Of a stretch of 64,000 bases of DNA, positions 47,273 through 56,712 are shown piece by piece (the stretch's first letter is position 1; each line of letters starts with the position of its first letter). A model generated the notes under the pieces. The model was not told where the DNA came from, did no database searches, and worked only from the letters and a program-made list of their open reading frames with translations. Source of the DNA: Mycobacterium tilburgii. GTDB taxonomy: Bacteria; Actinomycetota; Actinomycetes; Mycobacteriales; Mycobacteriaceae. Both the position numbers and the translations under genes were made by a program. The DNA lies in the NCBI RefSeq assembly GCF_902168065.1, contig NZ_LR655690.1, forward strand, positions 186,001 to 250,000, read 5' to 3'.

Positions 47273-48136
47273 CACAGCACGTCGCCATCCGCGAGGTCGG
47301 ATTGCGTGACTGACTGCAGATCGAAAAAGCCGATTCCGTTGGCGGCCAAGCTGGAACTGCTCGCCGCCATCGCCGCGACCGGCGTGCGGGAGGTGGAGGC
47401 CACCGCTTTCGTGTCTCCCACGAAGGTGCCGTCGATAGCCGATGCCGCCGAACTCGCCGCGCACCTGCACGACTACCCCGACATCGAATTCTCCGCGATG
47501 GTCGCCAGTCCCAACGGCGCCCGGCGCGCCATCGCAGCGGGCCTACGCTCGATAGAATACGTGGTGGCCGCGGACGACACGTTCAGCAAGTCCAACGTCG
47601 GGCGCACCAGCGCGGAGGCCACCGCGCAGATCGACGAGATCGTCGCCATCGCGCACAACAGCCTGGGCCTTCCGGTCAACGTCGAGGTCATCGTGGCCAC
47701 CGCGTGGGACCTCGCCATTCGAAGGCCCCCACCCCGCCGCAGCGGGTCCCCGAGATCGCCGACAACCTCGGCACCACCACCCCGGGCCGGGTGAGTTCGC
47801 TGATCACCCCGGTGCTTCCGGTGATCGGCGACCTGCCCCTGGGCGCGCACTTTCACACCACCCGCGGCACCGGACTGGCCAGCGCGTACGCGGCGATCAC
47901 CGCCGGGGTCACCCCGGCTGGACGCCTCCGTCGGCGGTCTGCGCGGTTGTCCGTTCGCGCCGGGCGCCACCGGCAACCTCGCCACCAAGGATCTAGTGTA
48001 TCTGCTCAGCGACAGCGGCATCGACGTCGACATCGACCTGCAGGCCGCGATCGCGGCCTCCGAGGTCGCGAAATCGGCCGTCGGCCACGATCTACCGAGC
48101 GCGCTGCTGCGCGTTGGCGACCGGATCAGGACCTGA
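47269..48136 (+). pseudogene. hydroxymethylglutaryl-CoA lyase, broken
   Basis: MTQHVAIREVGLRD is followed by TGA instead of the G of the conserved RDGLQ. A run of A then shifts the frame. The body reads IPLAAKLELLAAIAATGVREVEATAFVSPTKVPSIADAAELAAHLHDYPDIEFSAMVASPNGARRAIAAGLRSIEYVVAADDTFSKSNVGRT, then (shift near 47720) TPPQRVPEIADNL and GAHFHTTRGTGLASAYAAITAGV, then (shift near 47925) LDASVGGLRGCPFAPGATGNLATKDLVYLL. These are HMG-CoA lyase signatures, with the GGCPFAPGATGN loop slightly changed. The stop overlaps the TetR start. Confidence 0.82.
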
Positions 48137-48765
48137 TGGGTACGGCCGCGCCCGACCCGTCGCGGGCGCTGACCTCCAAGGGTCGGCAAACCCGCCAGTC
48201 CATCGAGCAAGCGGCGCGAAAGCTGTTTGCCGAGAGTGGTTTTCACGGCACCACGGTGGCCGATATCACCTCGGCGGCGGGAAAGTCACCGGCGGTATTC
48301 TACCGGTACTTCGCCGACAAGGAAGATCTGCTCGCCGCGCTGGCGGAGTCCTTCCTGCACGACGTCGTGGCGCCGTCGGGGTTGAGCGTGCCGCTGCCGG
48401 ACTCGCCGCAAGACGACGCCTTCTTCCGCTCGGTGGTCACCGGCTACTGGAACATCTTCAAGCAGAACATCGGCATCATGATCGCCATCGCCCAACTGGC
48501 CACCACCCAGCAGCGGTTCGCGGCCGTGCAGAACGAGTTTCGGCGGTTCGATATGGACATCGTCACCGCCTCCGTGCGGCGCGCCCAGCAGCAGGGCTAC
48601 GGCGCCGAGCTCAACCCGGAACACACCGCGGCGGCCATCGCGCTGCTGTTCGAGAACTTCACCACCGTCTTCGTCGGGTAGTCCGGTCTCGGAATCCAGA
48701 TCAGCGATGAAGACGCCATCGCCACGTTGTCGACGGTGTGGAAGAAGACGCTCTATGGCGCATAA
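48136..48765 (+). pseudogene. TetR-family regulator truncated by an amber stop
   Basis: MGTAAPDPSRALTSKGRQTRQSIEQAARKLFAESGFHGTTVADITSAAGKSPAVFYRYFADKEDLLAALAESFL is a complete TetR DNA-binding domain, followed by a normal ligand domain to FENFTTVFVG. A TAG at 48679-48681 removes the last 27 codons. The same frame continues SGLGIQISDEDAIATLSTVWKKTLYGA to a TAA at 48765. It may still give a truncated but folded repressor. It probably controlled the surrounding acyl-CoA genes. Confidence 0.75.
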
Positions 48766-48794
48766 CTTCGAGATCGCGAGAAGATAGCAGTGGA

Positions 48795-49229
48795 TTGCAC
48801 TCTTCCAGAACATCTTCCGTGCGTGTTGGCGCAGTACTCCATTGACCGGGCCGCAGAGTATGCGTCCAGCCGTACGGTTTTCGGCAAGCCGCTGTCGAAT
48901 CAACCAGACCGTGCAGTGGCCGTTGGCCGGACTGCAGACCGAAGCCCAGATGGTGCGCCTGCTGGTATACTATCCGCCCTGGCCCTTAGATCGCGACCAC
49001 TACATGGAGGTGTCGGACAAGGTGTCCATAGCGAACTATCGTGCCAACCGCCCGGTCTGCGACGCCGCCGACCGGGCGATGCAAGTCTACGGCGGCCTCG
49101 GGTACAGCCTTCACGAGCAGTTCGAGCACATCTACCGTCACCACCGTCGCTACCGGATCACCTAGGGCGCCGAGGAAATCCAGATCCGTCGAGTGGCACA
49201 ACAGCTGTTCAAGTTTGGGCAAGCAGTGA
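48795..49229 (+). pseudogene. C-terminal fragment of an acyl-CoA dehydrogenase
   Basis: AEYASSRTVFGKPLS, then (next frame) NQTVQWPLAGLQTEAQMVRLLVYYPPWPLDRDHYMEVSDKVSIANYRANRPVCDAADRAMQVYGGLGYSLHEQFEHIYRHHRRYRIT, is the last domain of an acyl-CoA dehydrogenase. A TAG at 49163 replaces the GAG (catalytic-region glutamate) of ITEGAEEIQ; GAEEIQIRRVAQQLFKFG follows in frame. The N-terminal two-thirds are missing. Confidence 0.8.
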
Positions 49230-50193
49230 CCGGTGGCGACGACCTGGCGGCGAGGCTGACCGCGGCGCTGGTGCCGGTCCTGGGCGCCACCACCACCATC
49301 ATCGAGCAGCTGCGGGCGCTGAGCGGGGGCGCGAGTCGCAGCACGTGGGCGTTCGAGGCCGTCACCGGCGCGCTGATCCTGCGCACCGGGCCACCCGACG
49401 ACGTGCACGCGGGCATGGAGCTCGAAGCGCGGTCGCAGTCCGCCGCCGCGGCCGGGGCACCGGTCCCCCACATCCTGCTCGCCTACGATTCGGTTGCGGC
49501 GCTGGGCAATCCGTTTCTGGTCTGCGACGAGATCAAGGGCGAGACCATCGTCCGGCGCATCCAGTGCCAGCTCGACACCACCGACGGGCAGGCTCGCCGC
49601 ACCGAATTGCTCCGGCAATGCGCACAGGCGCTGGCCGCCATTCACCGGGCCGACACAGATATTACGGGCCTAACGCACGAGGACCAATTGGTCGAGTGGC
49701 GGGAGCAGCTCGACGCCATGAATGACACCACGGACACCTTACGAGTGGGCGTCTCGCTGGCTGGCCGCCCATCGGCCGGCACCATCGGCCAAGGTGTTGG
49801 TGCACGGGGACTACCGGATGGGAATCTGATCGTCGACGGGTTCGACCTGGCCGCGGTACTCAACTGGGAGCTGGTGAACCTCGGCGAGGCCTACGAAGAC
49901 CTGGCCTGGTTCTGCATCCGCACCTGGCGGTTCGGCGCCCCGGGGCCAGCCTGGGCGCCGGGGGCCTGGGCCCGATCGAGGACTTCCTGCGCGAATACGA
50001 GCACGCCAGCGACGCTACCGGGACCGGGTCGTGTTTCACTGGTGGCTGGTGCTGGCCACGCTGCGCTGAGGCGTGATCTGCCGCCTCCAGTCGGAGCGGC
50101 ATCTGAGCGGCCAATCCCGCTCGGTCGAACTCGCCACGATCGGCCGGCGGGTGTGCGAGACGGAATGGGATTTGCTCAACCTGCTCGAAGCGT
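49226..50193 (+). pseudogene. phosphotransferase (APH-like kinase) family protein, frameshifted
   Basis: VTGGDDLAARLTAALVPVLGATTTIIEQLRALSGGASRSTWAFEAVTG, then ILRTGPPDDVHAGMELEARSQSAAAAGAPVPHILLAYDSVAALGNPFLVCDEIKGETIVRRI is the N-lobe of an APH-type kinase often next to acyl-CoA dehydrogenases. After shifts near 49745 and 49800, VLVHGDYRMGNLIVDG (catalytic loop, normally HGDYR), DLAAVLNWELVNLGEAYEDLAWFCIRTWRFGAP and VFHWWLVLATLRW follow; the metal-binding region normally reads LDWE and here has Asn. At least three frame lesions. Confidence 0.78.
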
Positions 50194-50454
50194 CCGGTGA
50201 CGATGCGCTCCGCCCGGCGGCGCCGGGCGGAGCGGCCCAACGCGCTGCGCATTGTCGACCGCGAACTGCTCGACGACAGCGAGGTCGCCTCGCGGGCCGC
50301 GCTGGCCGGACTGGGGTTCGCCGACGAGGAGCAGCTCGCCGCCACGATCCGGGCCGGTGAACTCGATGAGCGGGCCAGCGACGTGCAGGCCGGCCTGCGG
50401 ACCCTGGTACGCAACCGTCTGACGGTTGCCCATCCCGGATACGACAGCGAATAG
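50194..50454 (+). pseudogene. DUF6285-type protein, N-terminus deleted
   Basis: PNALRIVDRELLDDSEVASRAALAGLGFADEEQLAATIRAGELDERASDVQAGLRTLVRNRLTVAHPGYDSE is the end of the small DUF6285 protein that normally follows APH-like kinase genes of this type. The first 40 or so residues are replaced by a scar from the kinase gene. Function is unknown. Confidence 0.7.
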
Positions 50455-50463
50455 GAGGCCACC

Positions 50464-50867
50464 ATGACCGCTGCCACCGCCGCGGTCGTCGCCGAGACGG
50501 CCGACCGGCTGTTCGCCTCGATCGTACGTGGCGACAAGGTCGCGGTCGACCAGCTGTGGAGCGAAGACATCGCGGTGTGGCGGATGGGCGCTACCCGGGA
50601 CAACAACAAAGGCCCGCGCGCTGAGGGTCATCGACTGGTTCATCACGGCTACCACCACCCGCGACTACAGATATCCTGGACCGCCGATTCTTCGACGACG
50701 GAACGATCAGCGGCTTTGTCCAACAACACCTTCTGCACGCCACGGGCCATGGTGGCCAAACAATCTCGATGCGCGTGTGCATTGTGATCAGGGTGGGCGC
50801 CGACGGTCTGATCGAGCGAATCGACGAGTACTTCGACCCCGCCCAGATCGCGCCGCTGATCGACTGA
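50464..50867 (+). pseudogene. SnoaL/NTF2-like protein, frameshifted
   Basis: ATG 50464, after AGGAGGCC, gives TAATAAVVAETADRLFASIVRGDKVAVDQLWSEDIAVWRMGATRDNNK. Shifts near 50610 and 50660 give RVIDWFITATTTRDYRY, then RRFFDDGTISGFVQQHLLHATGHGGQTISMRVCIVIRVGADGLIERIDEYFDPAQIAPLID. This is a nuclear-transport-factor-2-like fold of about 135 residues. Such proteins bind small hydrophobic molecules; the ligand is unknown. Confidence 0.78.
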
Positions 50868-50949
50868 CGGACGATGACGGGCACCGTGGCAACACGAGAT
50901 CCTGCGGTCTTCCAGATGAAGGCGGTCGAACACCAGTAGCATCTGCACC

Positions 50950-51351
50950 GTGTCCGACGCCACCATCGCCCTGCGGATCCTGGTCTACAGCGACAACCCC
51001 GACACCCGCGAAGAGGTGAAGCGCGCCCTCGGCAAACAACTGCACCCGGACCTGCCGGAGCTGAACTACGTCGAGGTGGCTACCGGGCCGATGGTGATCC
51101 GCACCATGGACAAGAGCGGCATCGACCTCGCCATCCTGGACGGGGAAGCCACGCCGGCCGGCGGCGTGGGCATCGCCAAACAGCTCAAGGACGAACTCGA
51201 GACCTGCCCCCCGATCGTGGTGCTCACCGGGCGACCCGACGACGCGTGGCTGGCGAAATGGTCGCGGGCCGAGGCCTCGGTGCCGCACCCCATCGACCCG
51301 ATCGTGCTGGGTCGTACCGTGCTCCACTTACTTCGCGCACCCGCCGTCTAA
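50950..51351 (+). CDS. atypical response-regulator receiver protein (Rv3143-like)
   Basis: A 133-residue stand-alone receiver domain starting with GTG at 50950. The probable phospho-acceptor is Asp64 in DLAILDGEA, with the following loop VVLTGRP. The usual acidic pair at the N-terminus is reduced to one Asp (YSDN, Asp15), and the conserved lysine near the end is replaced in SVPHPID, so it may not be a standard phosphorylated receiver. No output domain is present. It directly precedes nuoA, as in M. tuberculosis. The frame is intact. Confidence 0.88.
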   Translation: MSDATIALRILVYSDNPDTREEVKRALGKQLHPDLPELNYVEVATGPMVIRTMDKSGIDLAILDGEATPAGGVGIAKQLKDELETCPPIVVLTGRPDDAWLAKWSRAEASVPHPIDPIVLGRTVLHLLRAPAV

Positions 51352-51581
51352 ACCCGACGACCTGCTCGTTCCCGGCGCCCTAGCGGCCGCATTCGGCGCA
51401 CACCAAAAACGTGCCCGATCTCACACCGAGAACCGCGGTTTAGCGCCACCCCGGCCACATGGAGTTGCTGGCTCGCGCTATGTTGAAGATCACTGTGACG
51501 GGCAACGGTCCGGTTCGTCACGGAAGCCCGGTCGCAGCCTGGTCGTTTTGAGGCGGCCCAAACAACGGATCTTGGAGCAAG

Positions 51582-51959
51582 TTGAACGTCTACATACCCA
51601 TCCTGGTGCTAGGCGGGATCGCCACCGCCTTTGCCGTGGGCTCGGTCGGAATCGGGAGCATCGCCGGCCCGTCGCGGTACAACAAATCGAAGCTGTCCGC
51701 CTACGAGTGCGGGATCGAGCCAACCGAGACGCCGGTGAGTGGTCCGCATGCCACGCCCGGGCAGCGGTTCCCGGTGAAATACTACCTAACCGCAATGCTT
51801 TTTATCGTCTTCGACATCGAAATCGTGTTCCTTTACCCCTGGGCCGTCAGCTTTGACGCCCTGGGGGTGTTTGCCCTAGTGGAGATGGTGGTGTTCATGC
51901 TCGCGGTCTTCGTGGCCTACGCTTATGTGTGGCGCCGCGGCGGCCTGACGTGGGATTGA
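51582..51959 (+). CDS. nuoA: NADH-quinone oxidoreductase subunit NuoA
   Basis: A membrane subunit of respiratory complex I. It has 125 residues, starts with TTG at 51582 ([16 protein letters not shown]) and has three helices, with [13 protein letters not shown] (conserved cysteine loop), [31 protein letters not shown] and [16 protein letters not shown]. It is the first gene of the nuo operon; the 230-base gap before it may hold the promoter. Confidence 0.95.
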   Translation: MNVYIPILVLGGIATAFAVGSVGIGSIAGPSRYNKSKLSAYECGIEPTETPVSGPHATPGQRFPVKYYLTAMLFIVFDIEIVFLYPWAVSFDALGVFALVEMVVFMLAVFVAYAYVWRRGGLTWD

Positions 51960-51966
51960 GGTATAC

Positions 51967-52521
51967 GTGGGCCTGGAAGAGCAGCTACCCGCCGGCATCT
52001 TGCTCGGGAATGTTGAGAAGATAGCCGGGTACGTACGGAAGAACTCGCTGTGGCCGGCCACGTTCGGACTGGCCTGCTGCGCCATCGAGATGATGGCAAC
52101 CGCCGGGCCACGATTCGACATCGCGCGGTTCGGGATGGAGCGGTTCTCGGCCACGCCGCGGCAGGCTGATCTGATGATCGTGGCAGGACGGGTCAGCCAG
52201 AAGATGGCCCCCGTGCTGCGCCAGATCTACGACCAGATGGCGGAACCGAAATGGGTTCTGGCGATGGGCGTGTGCGCGTCGTCCGGCGGAATGTTCAACA
52301 ACTATGCGATCGTTCAGGGCGTCGACCACGTCGTCCCGGTGGACATCTACCTGCCCGGCTGCCCGCCCCGTCCGGAGATGCTCTTGTACGCAATTCTCAA
52401 GCTGCACGAGAAGATTCAGTACATGCCGCTGGGCGTAAACCGCGAGGCCGCCGTCGCCGAGGCCGAGCAGGCGGCGCTGAACGCGCGATCCACGCTCCAG
52501 ATGCGCGGACTGCTGCGATGA
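51967..52521 (+). CDS. nuoB: NADH-quinone oxidoreductase subunit NuoB
   Basis: NuoB carries the N2 iron-sulfur cluster that reduces quinone. The 184-residue protein shows [18 protein letters not shown] (two adjacent cluster cysteines), [10 protein letters not shown] and [12 protein letters not shown] (other cysteine ligands). GTG at 51967 follows nuoA after seven bases. The C-terminus MRGLLR overlaps the nuoC start by ATGA. Confidence 0.96.
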   Translation: MGLEEQLPAGILLGNVEKIAGYVRKNSLWPATFGLACCAIEMMATAGPRFDIARFGMERFSATPRQADLMIVAGRVSQKMAPVLRQIYDQMAEPKWVLAMGVCASSGGMFNNYAIVQGVDHVVPVDIYLPGCPPRPEMLLYAILKLHEKIQYMPLGVNREAAVAEAEQAALNARSTLQMRGLLR

Positions 52522-53246
52522 GCTCACCGGAAAAGGACCAGAAGGTGGCCGCCAGCGAGGTGGGCGGCGCGGTACCGGCGCGCGACGAGGAAGTGATCAA
52601 CGTGCGCCGTGGCATGTTCGGTGTCTCGGGGGCCGGTGACACCTCCGGATACGGACGATTGGTGCGCGTGGTCACGCTCCCCGGCAGCAGCCCGCGGCCG
52701 TACGGCGGTTATTTCGACGAGGTGGTCGACCGGCTGACCGAGGCACTCAAGGCCGACAGCGTCGAATTCGAAAACGCCATCGAGAAAGTCGTCGTCGACC
52801 GCGGGGAACTCACCCTGCACGTCCACCGCTCGGCGCTGCCGAAGGTGGCGCAGCTTCTTCGCGACCAATTCGAACTGCGCTTCGAGATGTGCCTCGGGGT
52901 CAGCGGCGTGCACTACCCGCACGAGACGGGTCGCGAGTTGCACGCCGTCTACCCGCTGCAGTCGATCACCCACAACCGCCGCATCCGGTTGGAAGTGTCT
53001 GCGCCAGACGAGGATCCGCACATCCCATCGCTGTATGGGATTTACCCGACCAACGACTGGCACGAGCGCGAGACCTACGACTTCTTCGGCATCATCTTCG
53101 ACGGGCACCCGTCGTTGACCCGCATCGAGATGCCGGACGACTGGCACGGACATCCGCAGCGCAAGGACTACCCCCTGGGCGGTATTCCCGTCGAATACAA
53201 GGGTGCAGAGATACCCCCGCCCGACGAGCGGAGAGCGTACAATTGA
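52518..53246 (+). CDS. nuoC: NADH-quinone oxidoreductase subunit NuoC
   Basis: A peripheral-arm subunit, 242 residues. The conserved 30-kDa-subunit segments are [19 protein letters not shown], then [60 protein letters not shown]. The N-terminal 45 residues are variable and acidic. It starts at ATG 52518; its TGA overlaps the nuoD ATG. Confidence 0.95.
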   Translation: MSSPEKDQKVAASEVGGAVPARDEEVINVRRGMFGVSGAGDTSGYGRLVRVVTLPGSSPRPYGGYFDEVVDRLTEALKADSVEFENAIEKVVVDRGELTLHVHRSALPKVAQLLRDQFELRFEMCLGVSGVHYPHETGRELHAVYPLQSITHNRRIRLEVSAPDEDPHIPSLYGIYPTNDWHERETYDFFGIIFDGHPSLTRIEMPDDWHGHPQRKDYPLGGIPVEYKGAEIPPPDERRAYN

Positions 53247-54571
53247 TGAGCACAATCACCGATTCGACGCCCGATAGTGGCGCCGAAACTGTCGTGGTCG
53301 CCGGCGGACAAGACTGGGGCCAGGTCGTCGAGGCCGCCCGCGCAGCGGATCCCGGTGAACGCATCGTCGTCAACATGGGACCGCAGCATCCCTCCACCCA
53401 CGGGGTGCTGCGACTGATCCTAGAGATCGAAGGCGAGACCGTCACCGAGGTCCGCTGCGGAATCGGCTATCTGCACACCGGAATCGAGAAGAACCTCGAA
53501 TACCGGTACTGGGCGCAGGGCGTCACCTTCGTGACCCGGATGGATTACCTGTCACCGTTTTTCAACGAGACCGCCTACTGCATGGGTGTGGAGAAGCTGC
53601 TCGGCATCACCGATGAGATTTCCGAACGGGTCAACGTCATCCGGGTCATGATGATGGAGCTCAACCGGATTTCGTCGCATCTGGTCGCCTTGGCCACCGG
53701 CGGTATGGAATTGGGCGCCATGACCCCGATGTTCGTCGGGTTCCGCGGCCGCGAGATCGTGCTGACCCTGTTCGAGAAGATCAGCGGGCTACGGATGAAC
53801 AGCGCCTACATCCGCCCCGGCGGTGTGGCGCAGGACCTGCCCCCCAACGCCGCGACCGAGATAGCCGCGGCGCTCAAGGATCTCAAGCAGGTGCTGAAGG
53901 AAATGGGCGATCTGCTCAACGAGAACGCCATCTGGAAGGCACGCACCGAGGACGTGGGATACCTCGACCTGACTGGCTGCATCGCGTTGGGCATCACCGG
54001 GCCGATCCTGCGTGCCACCGGGCTGCCGCACGACCTGCGTAGGAGCGAGCCTTACTGCGGGTACCAGGACTACGAGTTCGACGTGATCACCGCCGACACG
54101 TGTGATGCCTACGGGCGCTACATGATTCGCGTCAAGGAGATGTGGGAGTCGGTCAAGATCGTCGAGCAGTGCCTGGACAAGCTGAAGCCGGGGCCGACTA
54201 TGGTGTCCGACCGCAAGATCGCCTGGCCCGCCGACTTGAAGGTAGGCCCCGACGGCATGGGTAACTCGCCGGAGCACATCGCCAGGATCATGGGCGGTTC
54301 GATGGAAGCATTGATTCACCACTTCAAGCTGGTCACCGAGGGCATTCGCGTCCCGGCCGGCCAGGTTTACAGCGCGGTGGAATCGCCACGCGGCGAGCTC
54401 GGTGTGCACATGGTCAGTGACGGCGGCACCCGCCCCTACCGCGTCCACTATCGGGATCCGTCCTTCACCAACTTGCAGTCGGTCGCCGCTATGTGCGAGG
54501 GCGGCTTGGTGGCCGACCTGATCACCGCGGTCGCCAGCATCGACCCGGTCATGGGCGGGGTGGACCGATGA
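53246..54571 (+). CDS. nuoD: NADH-quinone oxidoreductase subunit NuoD
   Basis: The 49-kDa subunit, which forms the quinone site with NuoB. It has 441 residues, with [57 protein letters not shown] (quinone-site His and Tyr), [26 protein letters not shown], and [32 protein letters not shown] at the end. The frame is intact; it overlaps nuoC and nuoE by one and four bases. Confidence 0.96.
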   Translation: MSTITDSTPDSGAETVVVAGGQDWGQVVEAARAADPGERIVVNMGPQHPSTHGVLRLILEIEGETVTEVRCGIGYLHTGIEKNLEYRYWAQGVTFVTRMDYLSPFFNETAYCMGVEKLLGITDEISERVNVIRVMMMELNRISSHLVALATGGMELGAMTPMFVGFRGREIVLTLFEKISGLRMNSAYIRPGGVAQDLPPNAATEIAAALKDLKQVLKEMGDLLNENAIWKARTEDVGYLDLTGCIALGITGPILRATGLPHDLRRSEPYCGYQDYEFDVITADTCDAYGRYMIRVKEMWESVKIVEQCLDKLKPGPTMVSDRKIAWPADLKVGPDGMGNSPEHIARIMGGSMEALIHHFKLVTEGIRVPAGQVYSAVESPRGELGVHMVSDGGTRPYRVHYRDPSFTNLQSVAAMCEGGLVADLITAVASIDPVMGGVDR

Positions 54572-55362
54572 CGGGACCCACTGGTCACTCGACTAAGACG
54601 AGCGGCGGCGAACGGGTCTTCCTGCGGCTGGGCCCGCCACCGGAAGAACCCAACCAATTCGTGGTTGAGGGTGCGCCGCAGTCGTATTCGCCGGAGGTGC
54701 AAGCCCGGCTGGAGCTCGACGCCAAGGAAATCATCGGCCGCTACCCCAACAAGCGCTCCGCCCTGTTGCCGCTGCTGCACCTGGTCCAGGCGCAGGACTC
54801 CTACCTGACGCCGGCGGGCCTGGAATTCTGCGGCCGGCGACTCGGCCTGACCGGCGCCGAGGTGTCGGCGGTGGCCAGCTTCTACACCATGTACCGGCGC
54901 GGACCCACCGGCGATTACCTGGTCGGCGTCTGCACCAACACGCTGTGCGCGGTCATGGGCGGTGACGCGATTTTCGACAGCCTCAAAGAGCATCTCGGCA
55001 TCGGCAACGACGAGACCACCGAAGACGGATCGGTCACCCTGCAGCACATCGAGTGCAACGCCGCCTGTGATTTCGCGCCCGTGGTGATGGTGAACTGGGA
55101 GTTCTTCGACAACCAAACACCCGAGTCGGCGCGGGATCTCGTCGACTCGTTGCGGGCCGGCAAGCCCGCAACACCCACGCGCGGTGCGGCACTGTGTGTC
55201 TTCCGGGAAACCTCACGCATTCTCGCCGGTATGCCCGACGAACGGCCCGACCAGGGGCTGGGAGGCGCCGGCCCGGCCACGCTCGCCGGATTGCAGGTGG
55301 CCAAGGAGCACGGCATGGAAGCGCCGCAGGCCACACCGACGACGCCCGGGGAAGGAGACTGA
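54568..55362 (+). CDS. nuoE: NADH-quinone oxidoreductase subunit NuoE
   Basis: The 24-kDa iron-sulfur subunit with a 2Fe-2S cluster. It has 264 residues; the cluster ligands are in [13 protein letters not shown] and [28 protein letters not shown]. The preceding region is the helical part [23 protein letters not shown]. The last 70 residues are a glycine/proline-rich extension seen in mycobacterial NuoE. It overlaps nuoD and nuoF. Confidence 0.95.
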   Translation: MTGPTGHSTKTSGGERVFLRLGPPPEEPNQFVVEGAPQSYSPEVQARLELDAKEIIGRYPNKRSALLPLLHLVQAQDSYLTPAGLEFCGRRLGLTGAEVSAVASFYTMYRRGPTGDYLVGVCTNTLCAVMGGDAIFDSLKEHLGIGNDETTEDGSVTLQHIECNAACDFAPVVMVNWEFFDNQTPESARDLVDSLRAGKPATPTRGAALCVFRETSRILAGMPDERPDQGLGGAGPATLAGLQVAKEHGMEAPQATPTTPGEGD

Positions 55363-56705
55363 TGGCCGCCCCCACCGCGCCAGGCGACCAGGCGACACCG
55401 CTGACCCCGGTGATCAGCCGGTACTGGGACGACCCCGAGTCGTGGACGTTATATACCTATCTGCGTCACGACGGCTACCAGGCCATGAAAAAGGCCCTGT
55501 CGATGCCGCCCGACGACGTGATCGGCACCGTCAAGGACTCCGGCCTGCGCGGCCGCGGCGGCGCAGGCTTCTCGACCGGCACCAAGTGGTCGTTCATCCC
55601 GCAGGGTGAGACCGGCGCGGCGGCCAAACCTCACTACTTGGTGGTCAACGCCGACGAGTCGGAACCCGGTACGTGCAAAGACATTCCGCTGATGTTGGCG
55701 ACCCCGCATGTGCTCGTCGAAGGCATCATCATCGCCGCATACGCCATCCGGGCCAGCCACGCCTTCATCTACGTGCGCGGCGAAGTCGTGCCGGTGCTGC
55801 GCCGCCTGCAGAACGCGGTCGCCGAGGCCTACGCCACCGGCTACCTGGGCCGCGACATCAACGGGTCCGGTTTCGACCTCGAGTTGGTGGTGCACGCCGG
55901 CGCCGGGGCGTACATCTGCGGTGAGGAGACGGCGTTGCTGGACTCCCTCGAGGGCAGGCGCGGTCAACCCCGGTTGCGGCCACCGTTTCCCGCGGTGGCC
56001 GGTCTTTACGGCAGCCCCACGGTGATCAACAACGTCGAGACCATCGCCAGCGTCCCGTCGATCATCCTCAACGGTGTCGAATGGTTCCGGTCCATGGGCA
56101 GCGAAAAATCGCCCGGCTTCACGCTGTATTCGCTGTCCGGGCACGTCACCCGCCCCGGCCAGTACGAGGCGCCGCTGGGAATCACGTTGCGCGAGTTGCT
56201 GGCCTACGCCGGGGGTGTCCGCGCGGGTCATCGCCTGAAGTTCTGGACCCCCGGCGGCTCGTCCACACCGCTGCTGACCGACGAACATCTGGACGTACCA
56301 CTGGATTACGAGGGCGTGGGCGCCGCCGGTTCAATGCTGGGCACCAAGGCACTGGAGATTTTCGACGAGACCACCTGTGTGGTGCGTGCGGTGCGGCGGT
56401 GGATCTACTTCTACAAGCACGAGTCCTGCGGTAAATGCACGCCCTGCCGCGAGGGCACCTTTTGGCTGGATCAGATCTACACGCGGCTGGAAACCGGGCG
56501 CGGAACCCACGAGGATCTCGACAAGCTGCTGGGCATCTCCGACTCGATACTCGGAAAGGCGTTCTGCGCATTGGGCGATGGCGCCGCCAGCCCGGTGATG
56601 TCATCGATCAAGTATTTCCGCGACGAGTACATCGCCCACATCGAAGGCGGCGGCTGCCCGTTCGACCCACGAGATTCCATGCTCACCGCGAACGGAAAGG
56701 CCTGA
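55362..56705 (+). CDS. nuoF: NADH-quinone oxidoreductase subunit NuoF
   Basis: The NADH-binding flavoprotein subunit (FMN and 4Fe-4S). It has 447 residues. [18 protein letters not shown] is the glycine-rich NADH/FMN region, [14 protein letters not shown] follows, [32 protein letters not shown] is next, and the cluster ligands lie in [16 protein letters not shown] 55362 has GAAGGAG upstream and overlaps the nuoE stop. Confidence 0.96.
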   Translation: MAAPTAPGDQATPLTPVISRYWDDPESWTLYTYLRHDGYQAMKKALSMPPDDVIGTVKDSGLRGRGGAGFSTGTKWSFIPQGETGAAAKPHYLVVNADESEPGTCKDIPLMLATPHVLVEGIIIAAYAIRASHAFIYVRGEVVPVLRRLQNAVAEAYATGYLGRDINGSGFDLELVVHAGAGAYICGEETALLDSLEGRRGQPRLRPPFPAVAGLYGSPTVINNVETIASVPSIILNGVEWFRSMGSEKSPGFTLYSLSGHVTRPGQYEAPLGITLRELLAYAGGVRAGHRLKFWTPGGSSTPLLTDEHLDVPLDYEGVGAAGSMLGTKALEIFDETTCVVRAVRRWIYFYKHESCGKCTPCREGTFWLDQIYTRLETGRGTHEDLDKLLGISDSILGKAFCALGDGAASPVMSSIKYFRDEYIAHIEGGGCPFDPRDSMLTANGKA

Positions 56706-56712
56706 AGCGCTC

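Noticed and set aside
47704..48681. One 325-codon frame covering both HMG-CoA lyase sequence and a TetR regulator
   Set aside because: The front part is frameshifted lyase sequence; the TetR start at 48136 overlaps the lyase stop, so the fusion is an accident of reading frame.
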